NCBI GenBank assembly: GCA_021432605.1
Contig: MU271147.1
Span: 248,001-312,000, forward strand
Source: Coniochaeta sp. PMI_546
Taxonomy: Eukaryota > Ascomycota > Sordariomycetes > Coniochaetales > Coniochaetaceae
DNA length: 64,000 bases
Direction of reading: 5' to 3'
A program made the position numbers and the translations under genes. The notes beneath the pieces are model-generated. The model was given only the letters and a program-made list of their open reading frames with translations. It was not told where the DNA came from and ran no database searches. Positions within the stretch are counted from its first letter, which is position 1. Each line of letters begins with the position of its first letter. Positions 22,555 through 33,558 of this stretch are shown here, in pieces.

Positions 22555-23487
22555 TCAACGCGGCCTCTGCCCGCCCGCCTGACCCAGCGACCCCTGACTA
22601 CCGACGAAGCCCGCGATCTGCGGCCCGTCCTCAGCTGCGCGGCGGCCGTGCTCGGGATTCGGGGCCGGACCGTGGTGGTTGTTCCGCCGGGCGAACGGGG
22701 GGTGGTTGATGACGCCCACCCGCCAGTTGAGCGACATGAAGCGCTGCAGGCGGCGGACCTCGTCGTCGCTCAGACTGCGCTGCTGGTGGGGCTGGGCGGA
22801 TGAGGTCGGAGGATGGGGGTTTTCCGGCCTGGGTGGTGAGTGGTGGTGGTGGTGGTGGTGGGTGAGCGGGGATTGGTGCATGGGCGGCAGCATGGGTGGC
22901 GGTGGTGGTTGTGAGTATTTGGAGAAGCGGAAGGGGTTGGGCTCGGGTGGTGGTGGTGGGGGTTGGCTGCCGGCGACGGGTGTGTGTCGGCCGTTGCTCG
23001 ACTCGGGCCTCTCTATACTTGGTAGGATGTGGCTGCTGTGAGGGCCTGGCTGGTCGTGACCGGGAAAGGGACGACCGTGGCTCGGGTTTGCGGTGCTGTA
23101 ATTATTCGAGATTTGTAGAGGATTGCCTGTACCGGGGTGAATGTTGGTCGGGGTTGCACGACCGCTGCTCGTCGGGGTGGGTATGTAGTGGTGATGATGA
23201 TCGGTCGGACCGTTGCTCGGGAGGACTGGTGGCTGGACTCGTAGGTCGCTTGCGCGCAGCATGTTGTCTCCCCGGTCACTGGCAACGGCGCCGGGAGTAG
23301 ATGGTCCCTCGGATGAGACAGAGTGAAAAGCACTGGAGGGATTTGGAGGCGGCGCTCCCGGAGTCATCGGAGGCAGTGGTGGGGGTTGAGGCATCATCGG
23401 TGCCCGAGTGACCGTCGATATCGGAGCCCATTGCACCTCGGACAGTTCGTTGCCGTCAGGAGCAGATTTCCTCTTCGCCTTGGGCAT
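22555..23487 (-). CDS. Hypothetical Pro/His-rich disordered protein, 310 aa
   Basis: A single minus-strand ORF with an ATG in good context (CCAAGATGCCC). The N-terminus is basic (MPKAKRKS), suggesting a nuclear signal. Most of the protein is low-complexity: proline runs (QPPPLPP, PPPPPPEP, QPPPPPMLPP), histidine runs of 4 and 7 encoded by CAC/CAT repeats, and Ser/Thr/Pro linkers. The only ordered-looking part is near residues 235-265 (LSDDEVRRLQRFMSLNWRVGVINHPPF). No catalytic or DNA-binding domain was recognised. A perfect three-unit heat-shock-element-like site lies about 207 bp upstream. Codon choice is consistent with coding; the function is unknown. Confidence 0.65.
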   Translation of the reverse strand: MPKAKRKSAPDGNELSEVQWAPISTVTRAPMMPQPPPLPPMTPGAPPPNPSSAFHSVSSEGPSTPGAVASDRGDNMLRASDLRVQPPVLPSNGPTDHHHHYIPTPTSSGRATPTNIHPGTGNPLQISNNYSTANPSHGRPFPGHDQPGPHSSHILPSIERPESSNGRHTPVAGSQPPPPPPEPNPFRFSKYSQPPPPPMLPPMHQSPLTHHHHHHHSPPRPENPHPPTSSAQPHQQRSLSDDEVRRLQRFMSLNWRVGVINHPPFARRNNHHGPAPNPEHGRRAAEDGPQIAGFVGSQGSLGQAGGQRPR

Positions 23488-24500
23488 CTTGGCCCTGCTG
23501 TGAGAGAGAAGGGATAGCCGCGGCTCAGCTAGATAGCCGCAAAAGAGTCGGAGACGCTGAGCTGCCTGGCTATTCCCTTATCGCAAATAGGCTCCCTCCG
23601 AAAACTGGCCGTGAATCCGTCGACGCACAGCTAGATCGGTCACAACGCTGTCTAGGGCTCTAGAAAGCCCGATTCACGGTCGGAATCGAAGTGCGAAGCT
23701 TCTAGAAGCCCGCATTGGAGAGCCGGGTCCATCTAGAGGTTTGCACGGATTTAAAAGGTGTTGAGTTACGAAGTGGAAAAGAGCTGAGACATGTGGAGGA
23801 AACCAACCAAGTTCATGCTGTTTTTCCCACCCAACGGTGAACGAGTCCAGCTAATTTGCACGACACCAGTCAGTGACCCCTGGGCGTTTTTCCTGCCTTG
23901 TGTGTCAAGTCTAGCGTGACCCGCTGCTGGGCCTGGTGGGGAATCCCTTCGCCTTCACCTCGAGGTTGACAGTCGTGTACAAGAAGCGACAAGAGTCATT
24001 GGGTCAGTTGTATGTCCAAGCGGCGAGCGATAAGAATCTCCTGTATAATTTAAACTTTACTCTTGCATCTTTGCTCCCTCTCGTCGATGGGCTATACTGA
24101 GGGTCCATAAGTATAAGATAGTCCCCATATCGTCCTCTTCGGGATCCCAGATAAATCATTGCCCCGTCTTATCAAACCATCTTCAATCTGTCAGTGATGA
24201 CAATCCCTGTATATAATAGTAGTGGTGGTACACTGGCGGCCGTTTGTAAATGCGAAAAGTCGAAACAGGGTATGCGAAACCAAATACCACGACCATTACC
24301 CGTTTGGTGTAAGGCGACGGAAAAAAACACCAAACGCCTCGTAAGATATCCACGTGTCTGTGAGACACTCATGCCATGTCAGGCGAATGATCGCTGCCAC
24401 AAAAAAAAAAAAAGGAAAAAAGAAAGAAGAAATCCTCGAATTTAATCCGATGTAAAACAATGCCGAGAAGAAGAGTCGTCATCGCCCGTCGACAGTGTTT
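23488..24500. other. Intergenic region between two minus-strand genes
   Basis: Promoter region of the Pro/His-rich gene and 3' flank of the next minus-strand gene. It contains the heat-shock-element-like motif and a 13-A run at 24401-24413. No gene is supported. Confidence 0.55.
23694..23708 (-). promoter_or_regulatory. Heat-shock-element-like motif (nGAAnnTTCnnGAAn)
   Basis: Bases 23695-23707 read GAA-gc-TTC-ta-GAA, three alternating units with exact 2-base spacing. Further GAA triplets lie just to the left (within 23681-23690). It is about 207 bp upstream of the ATG of the minus-strand Pro/His-rich gene. Binding by heat-shock factor Hsf1 is inference from the motif. Confidence 0.45.
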
Positions 24501-25358
24501 TCAACCCTCAAGGTCAAATGTCTCCTCCTCGCTGGCCATCGGCGCCGTCGCGGTGAACACGATCCCCCTGCGCTTCCAGTCACCCCGCTTCATGAAGTAC
24601 TCCGGACTGTTCATCCCTTCCAGTGGCCGGCCACGTGGTCTCGTCGGGGTGCTCCACTCCGTCCTCCCCGGTACCGCTCCGGCGCCGGGTGTCTCGTCCG
24701 CGTCTTCGGCAGTATCGTCCTGCTCCTCACCCGTTCCGGGTGTCGGTGTCGGTGATCTCGACCAGTGGCTCTTGGGTTGCACCGGTATCCCGAAGTAGCC
24801 GTCGGCGCTGCCAGCAGCGGTGTTGCGACCTGGTCCCGGTGTCCGGTTTGGTGTCCGGTTGTCGAAGCCGAAATCGAACCCCTCGTATATCTCCAATGAT
24901 CCGCCGCGTTGAGCCTGGTGCTCCCGGAAGCTGGCGGTCGGACGGCCCATGTCCGCACTGTCGTTGCTGGTTGTGCTTCCGCTGGATCCGAGGTGTTGCC
25001 GCTCGTAGTGGTGCCTTGGGGGGCTCCGCAGGGATGCGTGAGGAGAGACAAACAAGTCTTCTGTCGGTGGGTGTAGTCGGAGAGGATTGATCTCTATTGA
25101 GTCTTCTCTTTGGTGGCTGGTAGAGGATCTTGGAAATGAGACATCCGAATTCAGGGTCTCGATAGAACTAGCCTCGCTCGGCCGCCTTGGATGATGTGCC
25201 ACGTTTGGCACGGGCCTTTGGTGATGCACAGGAGCATGCAGTTGGTGATATTGCTCGCCGTCTTGCAGGTGTTCGATCCGTCGCTGAGACTTCAGGTTCC
25301 TGTGGCTCCGGAAAGACCGGAGAACGTTGTTCACGCTCACGCCGTTGTTGCAAAACAT
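24501..25358 (-). CDS. Hypothetical disordered protein, 285 aa
   Basis: A single minus-strand ORF; the start chosen is the first ATG (25358-25356) in CCACCATG context, giving MFCNNGVSVNNVL. The N-terminal 35 residues look ordered and basic (LRSFRSHRNLKSQRRIEHLQ). The middle is Ser/Pro/His/Arg-rich, with possible phosphorylation sites (SRSPTPTPGT). A conserved-looking C-terminal motif, NSPEYFMKRGDWKRRGIVF, precedes an acidic tail (ASEEETFDLEG). There is no signal peptide, membrane segment or recognised domain. It looks like a lineage-conserved fungal protein of unknown role. A 5' UTR intron upstream is possible but not defined. Confidence 0.7.
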   Translation of the reverse strand: MFCNNGVSVNNVLRSFRSHRNLKSQRRIEHLQDGEQYHQLHAPVHHQRPVPNVAHHPRRPSEASSIETLNSDVSFPRSSTSHQREDSIEINPLRLHPPTEDLFVSPHASLRSPPRHHYERQHLGSSGSTTSNDSADMGRPTASFREHQAQRGGSLEIYEGFDFGFDNRTPNRTPGPGRNTAAGSADGYFGIPVQPKSHWSRSPTPTPGTGEEQDDTAEDADETPGAGAVPGRTEWSTPTRPRGRPLEGMNSPEYFMKRGDWKRRGIVFTATAPMASEEETFDLEG

Positions 25359-28300
25359 GGTGGAAGGAAGCACTGCTCAGATGATGTCTGTAAGTTTTGG
25401 ACGGAGACGTCAAAGTTGTGATCCAGGGAACTGGTCTTGTATATTGTCCTATAGACTGCTCGGGCAAGTTGGTGCTGGATAGTCCAGACCGTTCATGGCC
25501 CAAGAGAGCGTGGGAGATGTCGAACCCCGGTGGGTGAATTAGTTGGAACAGGTCCAACGGACGGGGCGGGGACAGACTGGTGATATATAAGACCAGGGTA
25601 GCAACGGTGCCTTGCAGACGAGCAGGCCGACAGGGATGCCAATGCAGGAACCGAAGAACCGATCTGTCCACCTGACGGGCAAACTTGCTCAAGGTAGGGC
25701 AAAAGTGAATGTGTGTGTGTGTGTGTGTGCAGGCAAAGATGGTGTGGGAGCTTACGTGGAACTAGCGTGTGAATAAGTCTACCACAGTAGTATAGTGTAG
25801 ATATTCAGAACACAATCTCACATCATTTGCTCAGCTGTTCCCGCTGGGATGTGTGCGCCACTTGACAACCTGGAACTCTTGACCGGGTAATTGCAAAACG
25901 TGCATAACATGCTGCCAGAGTACCAGGGCACGCGTGTGTACTTGACCATCTGTATATAAGATACCAGTGGTACACGTTGTTACAAGTACTGCGTCTCTGC
26001 CCGCCTCCCGGACTCAAGCCCGGCGAACATTTTTTTACCGTGTACCTTGTGGTGGAACTTGTTGCCAGAGGGTACGTCATTAGAGGGGTGTGTCATTTGT
26101 TCCGCTGGGTCAGTCGAGGACCTGTTAAAGTGCAGAGCAGGGGTTCTGCCTTCAACCCCACAGGAGTTATTAGTGTATACACCATCCATCCGGAGGAGAC
26201 TTGCGTTGTCACTGACGAACCAGCACTTCCATGCGAGAGGCTTAGCAAGGAACGCACGGCAAGTGTTTTTTCCACGAACATTTTCCGTATTTCCGATCTT
26301 ACGGTGAGGCGCGGTGCGTAAGTAGTACGACTGTCGTATGGTGTGAACTTGTGCCGGCTTGGCCGGTGTGTCGAGCTGCATCTTTTGCTGTCACAGTGTA
26401 TGTACAATTGTCAGCTGGTCGACGCTCAGTCACATATTGCCAATGTTCGTCTCCGCCTTCTCCGTGTTTCCCGTCCAGCCCGCACAATGGCATTCTGGAA
26501 TGAACAGGGGGTGGCAACAGGGCAGAGACAACGTGAAGGATTCCATCGTGGATCTCTTCACACTAGCGCCCATCGGGGCATCGACAAGCCAGGAACCAGA
26601 AACAAGCGAAGTGGGCTGAAAAACATCCAACATGTTCGACGTCGATCTTCATTGAAGATCAGGTCATTCGCTTCGTGCAGACAGACATCAGGCCGCGGGC
26701 TTGTGGCCGAGCGATAGGACGGTTAGGGGAAAGCGTGCGAAACATTGGCACACTGCGATGCACGCCCGGGATCCTGCAAAGGGATGCAGCTTAAAGAGCA
26801 TGCAGGAACGCCAGGAACAGGCATGCGATATCGAAGCCACAGTGATGCCAATCGGCGCGGAAAAGTTGGACGATGAACACATGACGTGGTACATCGTGTC
26901 CAGGCTGCCAGGGCGCGGCCCAAGGATGCCCAAGTTGGAAGTGCCCAGGTCAGCACGGACCTACCGCTCCACACCATATCCGCAGGGTCAATCCATAATC
27001 AGGCCAATCACATGCATTTTTCCCACGTTGCCCGAAGAACCATTGAATGCGATACCTCGTCTCGAATTCGCGGCGTGGCCCAAAACGCACCACACCACCT
27101 TTGGCTGCCAACGCCATTAAGAAGCCCTATTTCCCGTTCCGGGTTTGCCCTCGACTTGCCAAGGCAGAGATTGATTTTCTGCCGCCATAGCCCACGGCTG
27201 GCGGCTCTGGAAGGCTGCGGAAGCTGGGAAGACCGGAGCATATTGGCCGGCGACGGCAACTGTAGCGAAGCAAACGCTCAGCAAGGGGCTTCGATGCGAT
27301 GAGGCTCCGCCGATGTCTGGCGGGTGGCTCGATCCGAGTACAACTTACGCTAAGGGATTCTTACTGCCGGTCCGGTAGACAGTACACTACGCATGGTTTT
27401 GATGATATCTTTGTCTCGAATCTACGTGTACACTATTATCCACGATGTGGAACGTGGGGGGGGCCCAACGCCCGGAAAGCAAGGCCGGCCATGCTTGTTT
27501 CGAGTTGATCGATTCGCACACGTCAAGTCCCTTACCGCCATACCGGCAATACATTATGCACTATGATGGCACCGCATTACACGTGTAGAGCGAGCGATTC
27601 AGTATGCTCCAGACAGTGTAGACCACTTTACATACTTCGGATGCGAAGATTACTTTTGGGCGCGGTTCCAGACGCGCCGGACTCGCCTTGGAAGACCGCG
27701 TCGATGACGTGAAGCAGCATAGCAGATCTTCGAGGTCCGAGACTCTAGCTCAGCCTCTGTCGTAATCCGCTTCCCCTACCCAGCAGATCAGCGGTATATC
27801 AGCAGTTCATCATTGGCTCTACAGGCATGAAGTTCCTGGCGATCTATCGACCCTTAATGTTTCAATCAAATGCAGAGAGAAACAGAATTTCGATATCGGG
27901 GCCTGCAGGGAACCATTGATCGCTGCATGCCAATGGTATGTACACGTATCATACACGTGTGCACGTCTGTACTGTGGCTATAGTGTGTACTATCATCGAC
28001 ACGGGCTGGATCTGGAACTTTCTGTACCTGGAGATCAGGGTCTTCAACCCTGCAAGGTATACCTCTTCAACGGTCATACCATCCGCCGCTGACATCCGAT
28101 CATTCCGTCTGAAAGTCGGGATGGATTCTGAGCTCTGAAGGCTCTGAAACCCAGCCGCGTCTAGGATTATAGTACACTACTAGAGCCACCCTCCCTAACT
28201 CGACGTCTTACCGGTATCCAACGGCGTCACTCTGAGCCCGCTGCCGATGAGTAACAGTGGTCCCCCATCCGCCGCTTCTAGAATTCGACTGCGAGTGCAC

Positions 28301-28640
28301 ATTCCTTGTCCAAACATGTGATCTACATGTAATCTGGATGTCGTTGTGACGTACGGTCGAGCGCGATGTAGAGCAGCATCGATGATGGATAGGCAAGACC
28401 GCCAGAGCATGACTCATCTCCCATAACACCGTCGCGTAGCAGGACCGAAGACTTTGACACGAGCGACTCATGTGTTCCAACCGGAAGATTTGGCCTTTTT
28501 GCGGGTGAAGACCATCGAGATCACAGACAAGCTGGTCTGGACGAATCACGCAGAAGAGAGCTGGCACGGTTTCGGAGGGTGACCTCTTTCGTGACGGAAG
28601 ACGATGGTGTAACCGTCTCCATCAAGATGCTGCGATATGC
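25359..28640. other. Gene-poor intergenic region
   Basis: About 3.3 kb without a supported gene. Short frames on both strands near 26.0-27.3 kb overlap each other and resemble no family. It contains the (GT)9 microsatellite at 25711-25729 and the promoter of the minus-strand 285-aa gene. Confidence 0.5.
25711..25729. repeat. (GT)9 microsatellite
   Basis: An uninterrupted GT dinucleotide run in non-coding DNA upstream of the minus-strand 285-aa gene. Confidence 0.9.
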
Positions 28641-29055
28641 TCACAGCACGCCATCATTCTCACCAGGAAGCCTCTTTACCCTCTTCTGCTCCCAGTCATC
28701 CAAGTCCTTGGCCGCAAGTCGCTTTAGACGATCCAACGTCAGTAAAAGCCCGACATAACCCAAAACAACAGCACAAAGTCAAACTCACGTAGTACTCCTC
28801 TCGAATATCAACCTTCCGCCCCATCTTGCCAACACCCAGCTCCTCCTCCCTCGTCATCTGCCGCACCTTCCTATCCTGTCTCTCATACCGGATAGCAGTC
28901 GCGGGCGTCAGCACGAACGAGCCGGCGATGATGACGGCCATGAACGGCAGGCCGAACATCAGGAACGGGTGTCGGGCCATCATCACCCGGTATCTGGCGC
29001 CGAGCTTGTTGGCGTCCGCCGAGCCGCGGAACTTCTTACTCTGGAAGGCGGGCAT
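28641..29055 (-). CDS. COX16: COX16, cytochrome c oxidase assembly protein
   Basis: Single-pass mitochondrial inner-membrane factor for assembly of complex IV. Exon 1 is complement(28789-29055), exon 2 is complement(28641-28721), with a 67-nt phase-0 intron (GTGAGT donor, TACTGAC branch, CTAAAG acceptor). The product is 115 residues. Exon 1 carries the MPAFQSKKFRG start, the transmembrane segment at about 32-52 (LMFGLPFMAVIIAGSFVL) and the hallmark TPATAIRYERQDRKV block. Exon 2 completes it with RLAAKDLDDWEQKRVKRLPG. Reading through the intron would give a false ending, so the two-exon model is clearly preferred. Length and motifs match other fungal Cox16 proteins. Confidence 0.95.
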
Positions 29056-29667
29056 TTTGCGTGATTAAGCAGAGTGAAATGTCGATTTGATGAGGTGCCC
29101 GTTGATTTGGGACCACTTCGCGTGCGTGAGAGATCTAGTGAGGTCATGAAATGGGTGTGTCGGAGCTCAGGAGATTGTAGCTTTTATCGCCACGTGATAC
29201 TTAGAGCTCTTATCGGCCGCTTATCAGAACGCCCGGTGCGAATGACACTCGCTTTCTTATGTACAGCTCTGGAGTGCAGACAGAGAGGCTGCAGAGGCGC
29301 ATAAGCTGAAAAAATTTAATTGCCTGTAGTCATAGCTGCCAAGTTTGGATAGGTGTATTGTTATGTCTGGTTCTGAAGCCTTGAGCTGATCCTTGGCCGT
29401 CAAGTCACTGGCAAGAAGACATTAAAGTGATGATTACTACTACTGCCCAGCCAAGTTCCCTCCAGTAATCGATGTATTGCATGCCAACTCCTACCGCGAT
29501 GAAGTCATCCCATCCTACACTGTTGTACAGTCCAATCGCCATCCGACGTGCCTCTATATGCCGCGCTATGAGCAACTCCGTGACCACATCGAAGACAAAT
29601 AGCCCCGGCCCCTTTTCCCCTAGCCCTCACAGCAATCTTGCCTGTTGGAAACGCAGCGTGCCCCTTC
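29056..29667. other. Intergenic region between COX16 and YIF1
   Basis: Contains the COX16 promoter (right of its minus-strand start) and the YIF1 3' flank. No gene or repeat is supported. Confidence 0.55.
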
Positions 29668-30809
29668 TCAAGGCCTGCTCAAGAACCACATGAAGACAAA
29701 CTGGACGATGTAGGAGTAGATAAACAGGAACTGCGTCCTCTGGTTCCTCTTTGCCCTCGTATCCCCGGTCTGCATGGGTCCCCGTGCGTCGCCGTGATTA
29801 TCCGGCAGGAGGACGTACTTCAGCGACCGCATCTATTGTTTCTGTCAGCAAAACCACAACGCCAATCCCTCGGACATTGGGGAGGGAAGGGAAAAACCCA
29901 GAAAGGAAAAAAAAAAAAGCTTACCAAAAACAGCGAGTTGGCAAGAAACATGTACAAGAACACCGACCAGCCAAACCAGCCGCCCGTGCCCTTCCCCTTG
30001 TTCACAATCTCGGCAAGCGAGATGGTACCAATAACACCGACAAACTTGTACCCCGAATACGCCACCAGGTCCAGCAGCTGCGACTCGTTTGATATGCTGA
30101 GGAAGTAGCACCCCAGCTTAAGCCCGACCAGCTCGAGGACCACCACCCCGAGGGCCTTGGACGCCGTATATCCCAGGAGCTCGGGCTGGAACTGGCCGCG
30201 CAGGCCCGCGATCAGGGTCGAGAGGAGGATGTAGGTCACCAGCGACATGACGGGGATGTACATGTCCGGGCTGTTGATGTCGTCCCTCGGGGGCAGGTAC
30301 CACCCTTCCTGCCCGTTGGGGCCGACCGTCTGCTTCCGGCTCCACGGCTTGTGCCGCCAGGGGAAGACGACGAGGAAGAGCTTGTTGATGACGTACGAGT
30401 TCGTGACGTTGAAGTAGTGCTTTAGTGCCGAGACGTTGACGTAGCGGTTTACCTTGCCGGAAAACATAAATGTCAGTAGGAGCGCACAGAGGGTTTATTG
30501 GAAATGTTCAGAGAGACCTACATTCTGCTCCAGGTACTGCGTCCCCTGCTTGAACGCCGTCTGGCCAAACTGGGTGGCTAGTTGTGCCGCGGGATCGTTC
30601 ATGAAGTTGCCGTACTGCCCAAACACGTTGTGCGAGGGGCCGGCGCCCATGGGCTGTTGCTGGTACGGACTGCCCTCATAGCCGTGTGCTTGTTGGTGCT
30701 GCTGTTGTGGGATGGGCGGAGGGGGGGATCGGAGCTGGGGCACTGTCGAGACGTGTTGGGGGACGGGGTGGTGGAGGGGCGGCGACTGCCCGTAGGTTGG
30801 GCGCTGCAT
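29668..30809 (-). CDS. YIF1: YIF1, ER-Golgi vesicle transport membrane protein
   Basis: Multi-pass Yip1-family partner that works with Yip1 and Ypt GTPases in ER-to-Golgi transport. Exons are complement(30522-30809), complement(29925-30452) and complement(29668-29832), giving 326 residues with both introns (69 and 92 nt) in phase 0. The first 50 residues are Pro/Gln/His-rich cytosolic sequence. The family core follows: FGQYGNFMNDPAAQLATQFGQ, then VNVSALKHYFNVTNSYVINKL spanning the exon 1-2 join, the PWRHKPWSR stretch, and several hydrophobic helices from about 140 to the C-terminus. The last exon supplies the ending QFLFIYSYIVQFVFMWFL. The second intron has a long poly-pyrimidine tract. It diverges from SRP101. 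Confidence 0.94.
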
Positions 30810-31301
30810 TCTTGCAGAATTGTGCGTGAGTGTCGCAGTCGGTACGAGAGGTTGGAAGAAAGGATAGAGTAAAAGTGGTGGAGCTGCTGAGCTGTGACCT
30901 TTGGAAGATGATATATTGTGGAAATGTGGTTGTTTGCGACGGACACCTTGCCGTTCAACTTCACCGCAGCTGCCTGGCGGGCCGGTGCGTGGCTTGGTTG
31001 TGGAGCACAGCTGCCTTGAGCTGCACGGGTAGGCGAACGGAATTTGCCGGACCGTTCCGCCACTTCGCTCATCTGGCAGAACTCGGGGCGAGGAGTCGGC
31101 GCCGATAATCGATACCGGTATAGCTGGCGATAACGGATTGGATTGGGGCATTGACGCATCTTGCATCTTTCACGAGTCGTCACATTGAACGACCTTAGAC
31201 AAGTTTCCCTACGATTCACACTCAATTCGGGCTCTAGTCGCAAAAACTTGCTGAACGGGATCTTGAGCACATCGAACGAGGTCAAACCGTTGGCAGTGAC
31301 G
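30810..31301. promoter_or_regulatory. Shared 492-bp divergent promoter of YIF1 and SRP101
   Basis: This is the whole interval between the two opposing start codons. No TATA box is obvious on either side. The two products act in successive steps of the secretory pathway, so co-regulation is plausible; that is inference. Confidence 0.6.
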
Positions 31302-33358
31302 ATGCTTGACTCGTTCGAGATCCTCACCACATCCGGTGTCGTGCTCTGGTCTCGGTCCTACAGCCACGTCAGCCCCTCCGTGATCAACAACTTCATCACC
31401 GATGTCTTCATCGAAGAGAAGAACAAGGTGTCGGGCGCCAAAGAGAACCAGTCTGCCGCCGTGAACCCGCCCTACAAGTACGACCAGCACACGCTACGAT
31501 GGACCTTCGTCAAGGAGCTGGGGGTCATCTTTGTGGTAGGCGCGCGCCCCTTGCTCATCCTCGGAGCTTGACCATACCCCTACCCGTGCTGACCGAGTGT
31601 AACTAGGCTGTCTACCGATCCCTCCTCCACCTCAGCTGGGTCGAGAAGCTCGTCGACAACATCAAGACCATCTTCGTCAACCTCTACGGCGACCAGCTGA
31701 CAAAGCCAAACACCACCATAGTGGAGTGCGCCGAGTTCGACAAGTACTTTGACCAGCAACTACAAGAACTGGAGAGCTCAGGTGCAAAGATAACGTACGG
31801 CACGAACGATCTCCGGAGTAGAGATGCCGTGGCAGACCAAGCAGCATCGGGCAACTTTGGCGAGAAGCCGCCCAGTCCTACGTTGATACACCGTCGCAAA
31901 CCAGAGCTGGACACGATAGCGGACGAAGAGTCGTTCCCGTCCGGTGCATCGCCCAACGTTTCCCGGCCGACGACACCAGCTACGAGACCCGACGGCCCCA
32001 AGGGCGCCAAGGTGTCGAGGAGAGCGAGGCGAGTGCAGAATACGGCGTCGGCGCACGCCTCATCCGGGGAGGAGTCGCCTCGGAACAAGAAGGCTGCTGC
32101 CAAGGGGCCGAAGAAGGGGCGCAAGTGGGATGACGACGGAAACGCTACAGAGGAGGACGGCGTCCAGCTCGACTACTCAGCAAAGGGTGCAGGGTTGACG
32201 AGCGACAGCGAAGCGGAAGTGGGCCGATCAACGGCCCTCGAAGAAGTCGACGACTCCACATGGGGCTCGAGAAGCAAGGGCAAGTTCGTCTTGAAGGACC
32301 TCGGCGACGAAGTGCACTCCATCCTTGCCTCGGCCGCTGACGCCAAGACCTCCACCAACCAATCCGAATCCTCAGGCGGCCTCGTCGGCTCCAGTCTCAA
32401 GACCATCGGCGGGCTCTTCCGCAACGTCGTGGGCGGCAAGACGCTCACAAAGGAGGACCTCGACAAGGCCATGAAAGGCATGGAAGAGCACCTCCTCAAG
32501 AAGAACGTCGCCCGCGAGGCCGCCGTGCGGCTGTGCGAGGGCGTCGAGAAGGAGCTCCTCGGCGTCAAGACGGGCAGCTTCGAGAGCATCAACGCCCGCA
32601 TCCAGAGCGCCATGGAGGCATCCCTCACAAAGATGCTGACGCCCACGTCCTCGCTCGACCTCCTCCGCGAGATCGACTCCGTCACCTCCCCTCCCGCAAC
32701 GTCGCTCCGCAAGCCGCGGCCCTACGTCATCTCCATCGTCGGCGTCAACGGCGTCGGCAAGTCCACCAACCTGTCCAAGATCTGCTTCTTCCTGCTGCAG
32801 AACAAGTACAAGGTCCTCATCGCGGCGGGCGACACCTTCCGCTCCGGCGCCGTCGAGCAGCTGGCCGTGCACGTGCGCAACCTCAAGGAGCTGACGGCCC
32901 GCGAGGGCGGCAGGGTGGAGCTCTACCAGAAGGGCTACGGCAAGGACGCCGCCGCCGTCGCCAAGGACGCGGTGGCCTTCGCGGCCCAGGAGGGGTTCGA
33001 CGTGGTGCTGATCGACACCGCGGGCCGCCGCCACAACGACCAGCGGCTCATGTCCTCGCTCGAGAAGTTCGCCAAGTTCGCCCGCCCGGACAAGATCCTC
33101 ATGGTCGGCGAGGCGCTGGTGGGCACCGACAGCGTGGCGCAGGCCAAGAACTTCAACGCCGCCTTCGGGTCCGGGAGGGGCCTGGACGGCTTCATCATCT
33201 CCAAGTGCGACACGGTCGGGGACATGGTGGGCACCCTTGTCAGTCTCGTGCATGCTACCAACGTACCTATTGCTTTTGTCGGGGTCGGTCAACAATACTC
33301 CGACTTAAGGAACTTTTCTGTCAAATGGGCGGTGCAGAAGTTGCTGAGTAGTACATAA
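31302..33358 (+). CDS. SRP101: Signal recognition particle receptor alpha subunit
   Basis: GTPase that docks SRP-ribosome complexes at the ER membrane, partnered by SR-beta. Exons are 31302-31535 and 31607-33358 with a 71-nt phase-0 intron; 661 residues, usual for fungi. The N-terminal SRX (longin-like) domain (MLDSFEILTTSGVVLWS...) binds SR-beta. A charged linker with Ser/Pro and KKAAAKGPKKGRK follows. The NG domain starts about residue 385. GTPase motifs are G1 GVNGVGKST at 457, DTAGR at 548 and SKCD at 610, with the C-terminal GVGQQYSDLRNF closing block. All key motifs are intact. It diverges from YIF1 and converges on lacA, with 200 bases between the stop codons. Confidence 0.96.
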
Positions 33359-33558
33359 TATATGTCGGTTTGCTTGGTGGTTGAATTAATGGGGTTGACA
33401 TGTTTCAGGGTTAGGGTCCACTTCTGGATGGCCGACGGTCTTGGAGAATTGAACCATGGATAATATGTCACTAATGGACACAAGTTGATCTCATTAATTC
33501 CTCTGATACACAAGTGACACAGGATCTTAGTCTTCCCCCCCTTTCCCCCTGGATATCC

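Noticed and set aside
26701-27302. Frames of about 138 codons on the plus strand
   Set aside because: Two different plus frames overlap with similar length and neither shows a family motif or coding bias.
30599-31330. 243-codon minus-strand frame reaching across the YIF1/SRP101 interval
   Set aside because: The YIF1 frame on the same strand has the true family sequence; this frame is a shifted reading that runs into the SRP101 start region.
32372-33295. 307-codon minus-strand frame opposite SRP101
   Set aside because: Mirror of the GTPase domain coding sequence, which has all its motifs on the plus strand.
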